DNA from: Microbacterium sp. AK031
Lineage (GTDB): Bacteria; Actinomycetota; Actinomycetes; Actinomycetales; Microbacteriaceae
Assembly (NCBI RefSeq): GCF_024807145.1
Contig: NZ_JANUCA010000010.1
Coordinates: 1 to 64,000, forward strand
DNA: 64,000 nt
Direction of reading: 5' to 3'
Of the stretch, positions 13,233-22,044 are shown piece after piece; the first letter of the stretch is position 1; every line of letters begins with the position of its first letter. A model generated the notes under the pieces. It was given only the letters and a program-made list of their open reading frames with translations, had not been told where the DNA came from and did not search any database. Made by a program: the position numbers and the translations under genes.

Positions 13233-13633
13233 GCACAGTAGCCGACAAGTTGGCGAAGAAATCGACGCGTAAGACCGGCGGCAAGCAGGTCCGCCTGCGC
13301 TTGGTCTACGTCGATTTCTGGTCGGCCGTGAAGCTCTCGTTCCTGGCGGCGGTCGCGCTCGCGATCGTGACCATGGTCTCGTTCTTCCTGATCTTCCTCG
13401 TGCTGCAGGCGACGGGGATCATGTCGCAGACAGATGAGTTCGTCGGCAACATCACTGACGGATCGGTGTCACTCGCGTCGCTCATGGGTCTGCCTCAGGT
13501 CATGGCGTTCGCCGCTGTCGTGTCGATCCTGAATCTGATCGTCGTCACCGTGCTGGGTGCCGTCGGCGCCGGGATCTACAACCTGGCCGTCAAAGTCACC
13601 GGCGGGCTGCTCGTCGGCTTCACGTCGAACTGA
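13229..13633 (+). CDS. DUF3566 transmembrane protein downstream of gyrA
   Basis: 134-residue membrane protein of the DUF3566 family that commonly follows gyrA in actinobacteria. A basic N-terminus (residues 1-27) precedes [17 protein letters not shown], then two hydrophobic helices at about residues 38-60 and 88-115 separated by a short loop. Function is unknown; the family position beside gyrase is conserved. The ATG overlaps the gyrA stop by 4 bases, so it is translated from the gyrase transcript, which ends at the hairpin just after it. Confidence 0.88.
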
Positions 13634-13646
13634 TCCTGTTTCCAGA

Positions 13647-13676
13647 AGAGGGCGGATGCTGCGGCATCCGCCCTCT
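13647..13676. terminator. Bidirectional terminator after the gyrase operon
   Basis: A perfect 13-bp stem AGAGGGCGGATGC / GCATCCGCCCTCT with a 4-base loop lies between the DUF3566 gene and the convergent SDR pseudogene. It can serve both strands. Confidence 0.8.
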
Positions 13677-13709
13677 CTGCGTTTCCGGGGGCCCGCCGTC
13701 GCCGACAGC

Positions 13710-14640
13710 TCAGATTCCCAGTTCCATACCGGTGAGCTCCTCGAGCTGCGACCACACCCGCCGTGCCACGTCGTGACCCGGCTGCGCGGTGCGCGGACTC
13801 GGCGGTATGGCGACAGGTGCGCGCCCTTGACCCCGCCCGCGGGCGCGAAGTAGTCGCCGCCCGGCGCTTCCGGATCGATCGCGGCGCGCACCGCGGACCA
13901 TGCCGCGGTGTCCTTTCCCTGCGCCCACGGGGTGTTCGGGTTGCGCTGGTACGGCGTGGTCACATCGCGGATGCCGGCGCGGTGCGGCGTCTTGGCATCG
14001 ACGCCCACACCGGCCGGGTCACGATCGATGCGACCGGCAGACGTGCGGCACGGAGCCGTCGATCCAATTCGAACGCGAAGATCTCCGTCACGGTCTTCGC
14101 CTTGGTGTAGGCGGCGATCCCGATGCGCGGAACGCGGCGGATGTCGCCGACGGGGCGGCCGAATCTCTCGACGTACCCCGTCGACGTGTGCACGATCCGC
14201 GGGGTGGTGCCATGCCGTTCCGCGCTCGCGACGAGTGTGGGAAGCAGCTGTGCGATGAGCACGACGTTGGCGATCACATGGGTTCCGAGCAGCATGGGCA
14301 GTCCGTCTGCAGTGGTGGCGGACGACGAGAATGCCATCGCTCCGCCGTTGAGGACGATGCCGTCGATGCGCGGCAGCGTCGAGAGCTCCTCGGCCGCGCG
14401 CGCGACAGAAGCCAGCGAACTCAGATCCATGAGCGTCGATGCGAGCGATGCCGCAGGATGCTGCTCGCGGATGGATGCCTGCGCGGACTGGGGCTTCGCG
14501 GCGGATCGGGCGGCGATGACCACGTGCGCGCCGGTACCGGCCAGCTGTTCGGAGGCGAAGTAGCCGATTCCGGCCGTCGTACCTGTGACGACGAAGGTGC
14601 GCTCCTGCGCACGAGGGAGGCTCTCAGGGTTCCAGGGCAT
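13710..14640 (-). pseudogene. Short-chain dehydrogenase/reductase, frameshifted twice
   Basis: The N-terminal part is a clear SDR: the NAD(P)-binding motif TGTTAGIGYFA is near residue 19, NGGAM is in the Rossmann core and YTKAK is the catalytic YxxxK. The frame then breaks near 14010-14020, where homology continues in the next frame (VGVDAKTPHRAGIRDVTTPY), and again near 13815-13830, where a third frame continues to ARRVWSQLEELTGMELGI and a stop at 13710. Both breaks are explained by one missing base each. It is transcribed away from the TetR gene, its likely repressor. Either inactivated or a sequencing artefact. Confidence 0.8.
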
Positions 14641-14668
14641 GTCGTACTCCTTCTATTCGGATGATGTG

Positions 14669-14692
14669 TCCACTTAAGCCAACACGAGTGGA
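14669..14692. promoter_or_regulatory. Possible TetR operator between divergent SDR and tetR
   Basis: An interrupted dyad TCCACT (14669-14674) / AGTGGA (14687-14692) lies in the 73-bp gap between the two divergent start codons. Position suits a TetR-family operator; the symmetry is short, so support is modest. Confidence 0.35.
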
Positions 14693-14713
14693 TGACCTAT
14701 CCGGTTGTGTACC

Positions 14714-15277
14714 ATGGACGACATGAATGCCCTCCGTGCAGACGCCGCACGATCGCGAGAGTCGATACTCGAGATCGCGCGCACACGCGATCCGCGTGAT
14801 CTGCGCCTGAACGAGATCGCGCGTGACGCCGGTGTCGGCGTCGGCACCGTATATCGACATTTCCCGACCGTGCATGCACTCGTCGAGGCGCTCAGTCTCG
14901 AAACATTGCAGCGGCTCGACACGCAGGTACGCGAGGCGATCGATCAACCGGATCCCGCACGTTCTCTCGGCGACTTCCTCCGTGCGGCGCTCGAGCTCCA
15001 ACTCGAGGACGGCGGCCTGCAGGAAGTGCTCGTCTCTCCCGATGACGAATCAGGGGCCGTGCGCGAACTGAAGCATCGACTCCTCAGCACGTTCGAAATG
15101 CTGCTCTCGCGGGCGAAGGAGGCCGGTGTCGTCCGTGCCGATCTCACGGTCGCGCAGCTGCAGCACCTCGTCTGCGGAATCGAGCACGCGGTTCGTCTGG
15201 GCGGTTCGGCCGATCAACGACCCTTCGTCGACATCCTCCTCGCCGGCATCGCGCCCGCACCGGCGGCACGGATCTGA
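14714..15277 (+). CDS. TetR-family transcriptional regulator
   Basis: 187-residue one-domain regulator. The N-terminal helix-turn-helix is plain: LRLNEIARDAGVGVGTVYRHFPTVHAL at about residues 30-56. The C-terminal ligand domain is all-helical and uninformative about its ligand. The ATG at 14714 was preferred over an upstream TTG. It is divergent from the SDR gene, a common arrangement in which the TetR protein represses the oxidoreductase. Confidence 0.88.
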   Translation: MDDMNALRADAARSRESILEIARTRDPRDLRLNEIARDAGVGVGTVYRHFPTVHALVEALSLETLQRLDTQVREAIDQPDPARSLGDFLRAALELQLEDGGLQEVLVSPDDESGAVRELKHRLLSTFEMLLSRAKEAGVVRADLTVAQLQHLVCGIEHAVRLGGSADQRPFVDILLAGIAPAPAARI

Positions 15278-15381
15278 AGAGCCGTGCGGGCATCGCCGTG
15301 CGAGCAGGTAGGGAAAACCCGAAGCCAGGTGTCGGGATGACGCGGTGTCGCACGGGTGCGCCCGCGGCCTAGCCTCGAGGT

Positions 15382-16659
15382 ATGACGACACAGACTGCCA
15401 CTTCACCCGCAGAGGCGCCGACCAAAGCGCCACCGCTGCGGCTGTTCTTCACGATCCTGCATCTGGCCGCACTCGGCGTGCTCGGCGGCGGGATCATCGG
15501 GATCCTGGCCGCCACGTTCGGAACCGGCGTGGTTCTGCTGTTCGTCCTCGGGATCGGACTGCTGTTCCTGGTCGGCTTCGTCTACGCGCTGTTCGGGCTC
15601 GGATGGTTCGAGATCGTGCGTGTGAGAGGGCTGTACGCTCTCGACATCGCCGACCTCCAGCCTCGTCGCCGCCAGCGGCCAGGGTTCGGGGGATGGCTCC
15701 GCTCGCTCGGACGTCAGAGCATCGACGGACGCATGTGGCGTGCAGTGGCGAGCTTCGTCATCGCCTGCATCTTCGGTGCGCTGGTGCTCAGGCTCTTCTG
15801 GGCCCTGGTCTTCTCGGCGATCAGCATCTTCGCGCCGCTCGGCGCCGCCGAGACGGTCTCGATTCCACTCGCCTTCGGCGTCGGCCAAGTTGGCGTCGAG
15901 TGGGCTGTGCTTGCAGGTGTCCTCGGTGCTCTCGCCGCAGCGGCGGGCATCATCGGTCTCGCCCTGCTGCATCGCACCATCTCGTGTGCGCTGGTCGTGC
16001 CCAACCGCGAGGCCGAGCTCACCGAGCAGGTGCGCACCACGAGCGCGCAGCGCGAAGGTGCGGTGCGCGCAGCAGACGTCGAGCGCACGCGCATCGAACG
16101 CGATCTGCACGATGGCGTTCAGCCCCGTCTGGTCTCGGTCGGGATGACTCTGGGCCTCGCGCATCAGAAGATCGATGACGACCCCGCGCAGGCGAAGGAT
16201 CTGATCTCGGAGGCGCACACCTCCACGAAGGCGGCGATCACCGAGCTGCGACAGCTCGCCCGCGGCATCCATGCCTCGGTTCTCGATGATCGCGGACTGG
16301 ATGCTGCGCTTTCAGCCCTTGCCAGCAGGTCGCACATCCCGGTGCATCTCGACGTGCGCATGGACGGTCGCTGCAGCCGCGACGCCGAGGCTGCCGTGTA
16401 CTTCTCGATCGCGGAGTCTCTCACCAATGCCGCCAAGCACTCCCGTGCCAGCGAGTGCCGGGTGATCGTACGACTGCGCGAGGGCGGCGTGCTGTGGGCC
16501 CGTGTCGAAGACAACGGCATGGGCGGTGCGCAGGTGCAGCCGGGTGGCGGACTCGACGGCATCTCGAACCGCGTGCTCGCGGCCGGCGGCACGTTCCGTC
16601 TCGACAGTCCGCAGGGCGGGCCGACATCGCTGGAGGTGAGCGTGCCATGCGCATCCTGA
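15382..16659 (+). CDS. Sensor histidine kinase, NarL/DesK class (HisKA_3)
   Basis: 425-residue membrane kinase. Two pairs of hydrophobic helices are visible (about residues 20-75 and 112-200). The phospho-acceptor motif ERDLHDGVQPRLVSVGM is near residue 239, and the ATPase part includes AAKHSRASEC (N box) and DNGMGGAQVQPGGGLDG (G boxes) near residues 352-395. No extracellular sensor of any size is present, suggesting sensing in or near the membrane. It overlaps its response regulator by 13 bases, and a DUF4097-like protein follows. Confidence 0.9.
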   Translation: MTTQTATSPAEAPTKAPPLRLFFTILHLAALGVLGGGIIGILAATFGTGVVLLFVLGIGLLFLVGFVYALFGLGWFEIVRVRGLYALDIADLQPRRRQRPGFGGWLRSLGRQSIDGRMWRAVASFVIACIFGALVLRLFWALVFSAISIFAPLGAAETVSIPLAFGVGQVGVEWAVLAGVLGALAAAAGIIGLALLHRTISCALVVPNREAELTEQVRTTSAQREGAVRAADVERTRIERDLHDGVQPRLVSVGMTLGLAHQKIDDDPAQAKDLISEAHTSTKAAITELRQLARGIHASVLDDRGLDAALSALASRSHIPVHLDVRMDGRCSRDAEAAVYFSIAESLTNAAKHSRASECRVIVRLREGGVLWARVEDNGMGGAQVQPGGGLDGISNRVLAAGGTFRLDSPQGGPTSLEVSVPCAS

Positions 16660-17372
16660 TCTGTGAAGACTCCGTGCTGCTGCGCGAGGGGCTGGTGCGA
16701 CTGCTCGAAGACTCGGGTCACGAGGTCGTCGCAGCTCTTCCCGACACGGATGGACTCACCGACGCCGTGCGGACGACGGATCCTGAGCTGTGCATCCTCG
16801 ATGTGCGCCTTCCTCCGACATTCACCGACGAGGGCATCCGCGCCGCTCTCGGGCTGCGGAAGACGCATCCGTCGCTCCCCCTCCTCGTGCTGTCGCAGTA
16901 TGTCGAGGAGCGCTATGCCAGCGATCTGATCGCCGCGCAGGGTGGCCCGCTGGGCTATCTGCTGAAGGACCGCGTCGCCGATGTCTCCGAGTTCGTCGCA
17001 TCGGTCGAGCGGATCGCTGAAGGAGCTTCCGTTCTCGATCCCGAGGTCGTCGCGCAGCTGCTCACGCGGCGCAATCGGGATGATCGGATGCTGCAGCTCA
17101 CCGAGCGCGAGCGCACCGTGCTCTCGCTCATCGCTGAGGGCAAATCGAATCAGACGATCGCAGGTCTGCTGTTCCTCTCCGAGGGCAGCGTGGAGAAGTA
17201 CATCACGTCCATCTTCCAAAAGCTCGGCCTCGAACCCGAAGCCGGCAACCGCCGAGTGCTCGCAGCGCTCGCCCACATCGAGAACACCGGCAGCGGCACG
17301 GGTCCGCTCGGAACCCCGCCACCCGGAACCCCGCCATTCGGGAATCAGTCACAGACAGGAGCGGCACGATGA
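16647..17372 (+). CDS. LuxR/NarL-family response regulator
   Basis: 241-residue regulator. The receiver starts MRILICEDSVLLREGL with the acidic pair E8-D9, the phosphorylated Asp in LCILDVRLPP near residue 53, and the conserved Lys in YLLKDR. The LuxR-type helix-turn-helix is LTERERTVLSLIAEGKSNQTIAGLLFLSEGSV at about residues 150-181. The final 40 residues are a Gly/Pro-rich tail with a repeated GTPP pattern. The start lies inside the kinase gene, and the stop overlaps the next start as ATGA, so the three genes form one operon. Confidence 0.93.
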   Translation: MRILICEDSVLLREGLVRLLEDSGHEVVAALPDTDGLTDAVRTTDPELCILDVRLPPTFTDEGIRAALGLRKTHPSLPLLVLSQYVEERYASDLIAAQGGPLGYLLKDRVADVSEFVASVERIAEGASVLDPEVVAQLLTRRNRDDRMLQLTERERTVLSLIAEGKSNQTIAGLLFLSEGSVEKYITSIFQKLGLEPEAGNRRVLAALAHIENTGSGTGPLGTPPPGTPPFGNQSQTGAAR

Positions 17373-18316
17373 ACGCCGAATCACAGAACAACCAGGGTGG
17401 GCACGACGTGCCGCTCAGCCCGCCGCCGGCAGCAGACTCGGGGGCTGCGGCTTCGAGTGCTCCAGCTCAGGGTGCGCCGGCCCCGGGTGCAACGGCACCG
17501 GGACCGGCGGGACCGCGCGGGTCGGGTGCGCGTGCGGGTGCCATCGCGATCGCGGTCTTCGGGGGCGTCGCTCTGCTGGCGACCGGCGGCACGGCGGCGA
17601 TCGCCGCCGTCAATGATGTGACCACGTCGGTCGATGAGTCGCGGCAGCAGATCGATGCCTCCGGCGTCACCGGCATGGATCTGGAACTCGGTGGCGTGAA
17701 CATGCGCGTCGAGTTCGGTGACGTGGAGGACGCACAGCTCGATGTCTCGGGAAGCGGCAACAACCGGTGGGTGCTCACTCGCGATGACGACGAACTCGTC
17801 GTGAACAGCCCCGAGATGAAGTTCGGCTGGTGGTTCGGCGACTGGTTCAACGACGAGCAGCGTGTGGTGTTGACTCTGCCGGAGGAGCTGCGCGGCACAG
17901 GACTCGACGCTGACATCTCGCTCGGCGCCGGGAGCCTGGACGTGGAGGGCGACTTCGGTGAGGTTGATGTCGAGATGGGCGCCGGCGCGCTGTTCATCAC
18001 CGGATCGGCCGAGACGATCGATCTGGACCTGGGGGCGGGTCGCGCGGAACTCGACTTGGCGGACGTGTCGGAGGCCGACTTCACCATCTCGGCGGGGCGG
18101 ATGGTCGCGGAGCTCACAGGGACGGCACCGAGTGAGGTGCGGTTCGATGTGAGTGCCGGATCGCTCGAGCTGACGCTGCCGGATGAGGAGTACAACCTGA
18201 ATCAGGATGTGAGTGCCGGATCGCTCGACAACGGGCTGCAGACCTCGTCGAACGCGCGGAATTCGATCGTGGCCGGCGTCTCTGCAGGCAGTGCGATTCT
18301 GCGGCCAGGGGATTGA
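17369..18316 (+). CDS. Membrane-anchored DUF4097-like beta-repeat protein
   Basis: 315-residue protein. A proline/alanine-rich cytosolic stretch (1-50) leads into one membrane helix (about 51-75) and an outward domain of repeating beta strands with motifs such as SLGAGSLDVEGDFGEVDVEMGAGALFITGSA, as in DUF4097/adhesin-like domains. An exact 23-bp repeat (18146-18168 and 18206-18228) encodes DVSAGSL twice. Proteins of this kind often follow envelope-stress two-component pairs; a role as target or modulator of the upstream system is inference. Confidence 0.75.
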   Translation: MNAESQNNQGGHDVPLSPPPAADSGAAASSAPAQGAPAPGATAPGPAGPRGSGARAGAIAIAVFGGVALLATGGTAAIAAVNDVTTSVDESRQQIDASGVTGMDLELGGVNMRVEFGDVEDAQLDVSGSGNNRWVLTRDDDELVVNSPEMKFGWWFGDWFNDEQRVVLTLPEELRGTGLDADISLGAGSLDVEGDFGEVDVEMGAGALFITGSAETIDLDLGAGRAELDLADVSEADFTISAGRMVAELTGTAPSEVRFDVSAGSLELTLPDEEYNLNQDVSAGSLDNGLQTSSNARNSIVAGVSAGSAILRPGD

Positions 18317-18369
18317 CCGGCTCCGATTCGGATTTTCCGTCGATCTCCGGTAAAGTCTTGGAGGTTGAC

Positions 18370-18443
18370 GGGGCTATAGCTCAGTTGGTTAGAGCGCTTC
18401 ACTGATAATGAAGAGGTCCCAGGTTCAAATCCTGGTAGCCCCA
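18370..18443 (+). tRNA. tRNA-Ile (GAT)
   Basis: 74-nt cloverleaf with acceptor GGGGCTA/TAGCCCC, D-loop AGCTCAGTTGGTTAGAGC, anticodon GAT in CTGATAA, and T-loop GGTTCAAATCC. No CCA is encoded. It is followed 27 bases later by tRNA-Ala. Confidence 0.97.
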
Positions 18444-18470
18444 CTTTTCACCTCAACTAAACACCCTCGC

Positions 18471-18543
18471 GGGGCCTTAGCTCAGTTGGTAGAGCGCCTG
18501 CTTTGCAAGCAGGATGTCAGGAGTTCGAATCTCCTAGGCTCCA
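18471..18543 (+). tRNA. tRNA-Ala (TGC)
   Basis: 73-nt cloverleaf with acceptor GGGGCCT/AGGCTCC (one G-U pair), anticodon TGC in TTTGCAA, and T-loop AGTTCGAATCT. CCA is not encoded. The Ile-Ala pair occurs in rRNA spacers of many bacteria, but no rRNA is found here. Confidence 0.97.
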
Positions 18544-18551
18544 CAGAAACA

Positions 18552-18581
18552 AGAAGCGCCGCCCACAAGGGCGGCGCTTCT
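18552..18581 (+). terminator. Terminator of the tRNA-Ile/Ala transcript
   Basis: Perfect 13-bp stem AGAAGCGCCGCCC / GGGCGGCGCTTCT with loop ACAA, 8 bases after tRNA-Ala. It also faces the convergent LysR gene. Confidence 0.85.
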
Positions 18582-18629
18582 CCCGTTGATCAAGCTGACC
18601 AATTCGAGCCGGTCCCGCTCGCCACCGCA

Positions 18630-19553
18630 TCAGCTCGCGTGGAGGTGTGTCTCGGCTGGCGCGCCGAGATCCGAGAGCAACTCGAGCAGGTGCGTCGAGG
18701 GTGCCGCGATGTGATCATGCGCGGCAGAGACGGCCGATACCTTCCATGACAGACCCGCGGTCTGAGGGAGCGCGACCATGCGCAGACCGACCGCCTGCGG
18801 CTTGGCCGCGACGTGGCGGGGCACGATCGCGACGCCCAGGCCGCGGGTGACGAGGTCCAGAAGTGTGTGCACGTCGTTGACGGTGCACCGCACCCGCCGG
18901 TGGATGCCGTGCGCTGCGAGGATATCGTCGTTCAACTCGCGGATGCCCCATGTGCCGGTGAACTCAATGAAATCTTCACCTTCGAGCGCGTGCCAGGCGA
19001 TCTCCGGGCGCAGGTCGGCGCGTGCAGCGATCGGGTGGTCAGGGGCCGCTAGCAGGACGAGCGGCTCCTCGCCTAGGATTCGGTTCGGCAGTGCGCCGAG
19101 GTGCTTGGTCGCCGCCACGAATGCCACGTCGATCTCACCTGCCCGCGTCAGCGCGACGAGCTCCTGCGAGCCGGCTTGCGTGAAGTGAGTCTCGACGCGC
19201 GGGTGGCGCCGGTGGAAGCGCTCAAGGAGATCTGCCACGTCGACGAAGCCCAGGCATTGTTCGGCGCCGATGCGGAGGAAGCCTGTCACCTCCTGGCTCG
19301 CCTTGATCACTGCATCGCGCGCCTGCGTGGCATTTGCCAGCATCTGCCGCGCATAAGGCAGCAGCGCCAAGCCCGCTTCGGTCAGCTCCACGCGGCGCGT
19401 CGTACGATCGAACAGCGGGGTGCCCAGTTCCTGTTCGAGGTTGCGAATCGCTGAGGAGAGGCCGGACTGCGAGATGCCCGCGAGCTCGGCCGCGCGGGTG
19501 AAGTGGCGTTCCTCGGCGACTGCGAGGAGGTACTCCATCTGACGCAGATCCAT
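18630..19553 (-). CDS. LysR-family transcriptional regulator
   Basis: 307-residue LTTR. The winged helix-turn-helix is at residues 1-60 (MDLRQMEYLLAVAEERHFTRAAELAGISQSGLSSAIRNLEQELG), with the usual LFDRTTRRVELTEAG just after. The rest is the periplasmic-binding-like effector domain. It is divergent from two aldo-keto reductase genes, which it probably controls; effector unknown. Confidence 0.93.
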   Translation of the reverse strand: MDLRQMEYLLAVAEERHFTRAAELAGISQSGLSSAIRNLEQELGTPLFDRTTRRVELTEAGLALLPYARQMLANATQARDAVIKASQEVTGFLRIGAEQCLGFVDVADLLERFHRRHPRVETHFTQAGSQELVALTRAGEIDVAFVAATKHLGALPNRILGEEPLVLLAAPDHPIAARADLRPEIAWHALEGEDFIEFTGTWGIRELNDDILAAHGIHRRVRCTVNDVHTLLDLVTRGLGVAIVPRHVAAKPQAVGLRMVALPQTAGLSWKVSAVSAAHDHIAAPSTHLLELLSDLGAPAETHLHAS

Positions 19554-19566
19554 TCACACCTCCTGC

Positions 19567-19581
19567 TTCTGAATTTCAGAA
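19567..19581. promoter_or_regulatory. Probable LysR operator
   Basis: The perfect odd palindrome TTCTGAATTTCAGAA sits 14 bases before the LysR start codon and contains the T-N11-A core expected for LTTR binding. It lies in the shared promoter region of lysR and the aldo-keto reductase genes. Confidence 0.6.
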
Positions 19582-19672
19582 CTATCAACTGTTGGACTTC
19601 TAGATTAGCCAATCCTAGGGTGAAGGAGTGGCGCCGAACGGAGTCACCGCAACTCTACGAAGGAGCTCACGA

Positions 19673-20530
19673 ATGCTGCAGCGCACCATCGGTGACCGAT
19701 CCGTGTCGGCGATCGGCCTCGGCGGCATGCCGATGTCGATCGAGGGGCGACCTGAAGTCGATCGCTCGATCGCCACCATCCACGCCGCCCTCGATGCCGG
19801 CGTCACACTCATCGACACCGCGGACGCGTACCACGTGGGCGCGGACGAGGTCGGCCACAACGAGGAGCTCATCGGTCGCGCCCTGCGCGAGTACGGCTCA
19901 GGCGCGGCCGACGTACTCGTCGCCACCAAGGGAGGTCATTTTCGTCCTGGCGACGGCACCTGGATGCGCAACGGCGACCCGGACTATCTCAAGCGCGCCG
20001 CAAAGGAATCCGCGCGCCGCCTCGGCCTCGACGCCATCGGTCTGTACCAGTTACACCGCCCGGATCCTCAGGTGCCCTATGCGGACTCGGTGGGCGCGAT
20101 CCGGGATCTGCTCGATGAGGGCGTGATCTTGATGGGCGGTATCTCCAACGCCGACGTCGCCCAGATCGACGAGGCCCGCGACGTTCTCGGCGGGCGTCTG
20201 GTGTCCGTCCAGAATCAGTTCTCTCCTGCTTTCCGCTCCAGCCAGGGCGAGCTCGAGCACTGCGCCGAGCTCGGCATCGCGTTTCTGCCGTGGAGTCCGC
20301 TCGGAGGCATAAAGTCGGCGAAGGACCTCGCAGACCGCCACGGCGCGTTCCAGGAGGTGGCGGATGAGTTGGACACGAGCGTCCACCAAGTCGCGCTCGC
20401 GTGGGAACTCGCTCTCGCTCCTATTGTGATTCCTATACCCGGCGCCTCGCGCCCCGAGAGCATCCGTGACTCCGCAGCGGCGACGGATCTGACGCTCACC
20501 ATCGAGCAGGTCGCTCGCTTGTCCGCCTGA
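19673..20530 (+). CDS. Aldo/keto reductase (first of a pair)
   Basis: 285-residue TIM-barrel NADPH-dependent oxidoreductase. The catalytic tetrad is visible as Asp and Tyr in DTADAYHVG, Lys in VATKGGHF and His in YQLHRPD; the cofactor-binding end is IPIPGASRPESIRD near residue 258. The ATG is preceded by AAGGAGC at good spacing; an upstream GTG at 19628 is less likely. Substrate unknown. It lies divergent from lysR and 47 bases before a second family member. Confidence 0.92.
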   Translation: MLQRTIGDRSVSAIGLGGMPMSIEGRPEVDRSIATIHAALDAGVTLIDTADAYHVGADEVGHNEELIGRALREYGSGAADVLVATKGGHFRPGDGTWMRNGDPDYLKRAAKESARRLGLDAIGLYQLHRPDPQVPYADSVGAIRDLLDEGVILMGGISNADVAQIDEARDVLGGRLVSVQNQFSPAFRSSQGELEHCAELGIAFLPWSPLGGIKSAKDLADRHGAFQEVADELDTSVHQVALAWELALAPIVIPIPGASRPESIRDSAAATDLTLTIEQVARLSA

Positions 20531-20577
20531 CCCGTATCCTCGGCTTCATTCACCCCCCGACCTAACGAAAGCGACCC

Positions 20578-21510
20578 ATGAAGACCTTCACCCTTCCCCA
20601 CACCGATCTGGTGGTGCCCAACGTCGTCCTGGGCCTGATGCGCATCCAGGACAAGACCGACGAGGAAGTGCGCACGCTCGTGAGCACCGCGCGTGATGCC
20701 GGTATCACCTTCCTCGACCATGCGGACGTGTACGGTTCAAGCAAGCACGGCTGCGAGCGTCGTTTTTCCGAGGCACTGCGGCTCACGTCCTCCGAGCGCG
20801 AGCAGTTCGTGATCCAGTCGAAAGCCGGTATCGTGCGCGAAGGCCCGTACTTCGACTTCTCGTACGAGCACATCATCGAGTCCGTGGACGGCTCGCTCGA
20901 GGCGCTCGGTACTGACTACCTCGACATCCTGCTCCTGCACCGTCCCGACGCGCTCGTGGAACCGGAAGAGGTGGCCCGGGCGTTCGACGATCTATCGGCC
21001 TCCGGCAAGGTACGTGCCTTCGGCGTCTCGAACCAGACGCCTCGCCAGATCGATCTGCTGCGCAAGTACGTCACGCAACCGATCGTCGCCAACCAGCTTC
21101 AGCTGTCGATCACGCACGCGCCGATGATCGCGCAAGGCGTGTCGGCCAACATGCAGCACCTGGATCAGTCCGTCGTGCGCGACGACGGAATCATCGACTA
21201 CTGCCGTCTGAATGACATCACGATCCAGGCGTGGTCGCCGTTCCAGGCCGGCTTCTTCGACGGACCCTTCGTCGGTTCGGACCGCTACCCCGAGCTGAAC
21301 GCAGTGCTCGACCGCCTCGCCGACGAATACGGCGTCGCGCCAGAGGCCATCGCGGTGGCCTGGATCACCCGGCACCCCGCACGGATGCAGGTCGTGCTCG
21401 GGACCACGACCCCAGAACGCGTCGCGGCAGCGGCCCAGGGCTCGGAGATTTCGCTCACTCGCGCCGAGTGGTACGAACTGTTCCGCGCAGCCGGCTACCT
21501 CGTACCGTGA
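20578..21510 (+). CDS. Aldo/keto reductase, YdhF-like (second of a pair)
   Basis: 310-residue aldo/keto reductase. The tetrad appears as LDHADVYGS, IQSKAGI and LLLHRPD; GVSNQT and the C-terminal VVLGTTTPERV segments are typical. The sequence is closer to the YdhF type of oxidoreductase than to its neighbour, so the pair is not a recent tandem duplication. It shares the LysR-controlled region and probably the transcript with the preceding gene; a terminator follows 100 bases later. Confidence 0.92.
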   Translation: MKTFTLPHTDLVVPNVVLGLMRIQDKTDEEVRTLVSTARDAGITFLDHADVYGSSKHGCERRFSEALRLTSSEREQFVIQSKAGIVREGPYFDFSYEHIIESVDGSLEALGTDYLDILLLHRPDALVEPEEVARAFDDLSASGKVRAFGVSNQTPRQIDLLRKYVTQPIVANQLQLSITHAPMIAQGVSANMQHLDQSVVRDDGIIDYCRLNDITIQAWSPFQAGFFDGPFVGSDRYPELNAVLDRLADEYGVAPEAIAVAWITRHPARMQVVLGTTTPERVAAAAQGSEISLTRAEWYELFRAAGYLVP

Positions 21511-21610
21511 TGTGAGTGCGGAACACGGCTGGCGGCTCTGGAGGCGTACCGCGACTGAGTAGCCGTTGCAGGATTCCGGCCGACGCGGTCGGACGACGCA
21601 CAGGATGCAG

Positions 21611-21646
21611 CACGAGAAGCCCCGGCGTCGACCGGGGCTCTCTCGT
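21611..21646 (+). terminator. Terminator after the aldo/keto reductase pair
   Basis: Hairpin with arms CACGAGAAGCCCCGG and CCGGGGCTCTCTCGTG (one asymmetric base) around a CGTCGA loop. Confidence 0.75.
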
Positions 21647-21667
21647 GTTCCGACGTAGGATCGAAGG

Positions 21668-21943
21668 GTGCTGATCGGTCTGATGCGTCCCGTGGAAACC
21701 CGTTCCGTCGACGTCGAGGCCGCAGACCTTGCCGGCGTCCAGACGCAACTGGCCACGCAACGCCCGGAGGGCTTCGACCTCGTCTCCGCCCCGGTCGTGA
21801 TGATCAAGGGTGCAGCGATCCTCAAGGCCAAAGGAACCTTCCAGAGCCGCGACCGCATCGAGCAGATCGAGGCAGACGACATGGACGCCCTGCACGCCAA
21901 GGTGCCAGAGGGCTGGCAGCTCCTCAGCGTTCGCGCCACCTGA
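21668..21943 (+). CDS. Small conserved-looking protein of unknown function
   Basis: 91 residues from a GTG, or 86 from the in-frame ATG at 21683. The composition is soluble, with no membrane segment or signal peptide. High G/C third-position use supports coding. The repeated alternation of hydrophobic and charged residues (GFDLVSAPVVMIKG, GWQLLSVRAT) suggests an alpha/beta fold. It stands alone between a terminator and the convergent DAHP synthase gene. I do not recognise the family. Confidence 0.65.
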   Translation: MLIGLMRPVETRSVDVEAADLAGVQTQLATQRPEGFDLVSAPVVMIKGAAILKAKGTFQSRDRIEQIEADDMDALHAKVPEGWQLLSVRAT

Positions 21944-22044
21944 CGCGCCCAGCATCCTTCTACTCGAGCTCGATGGGAGATTCTCGCACGCTCACGGCGC
22001 TCGAAACGTGCGAAAACCTCCCGTCGACGCCGCGCTCGGCTCGC

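Noticed and set aside
18370-18543. rRNA operon around tRNA-Ile and tRNA-Ala
   Set aside because: No rRNA sequence flanks the pair; the terminator follows directly.
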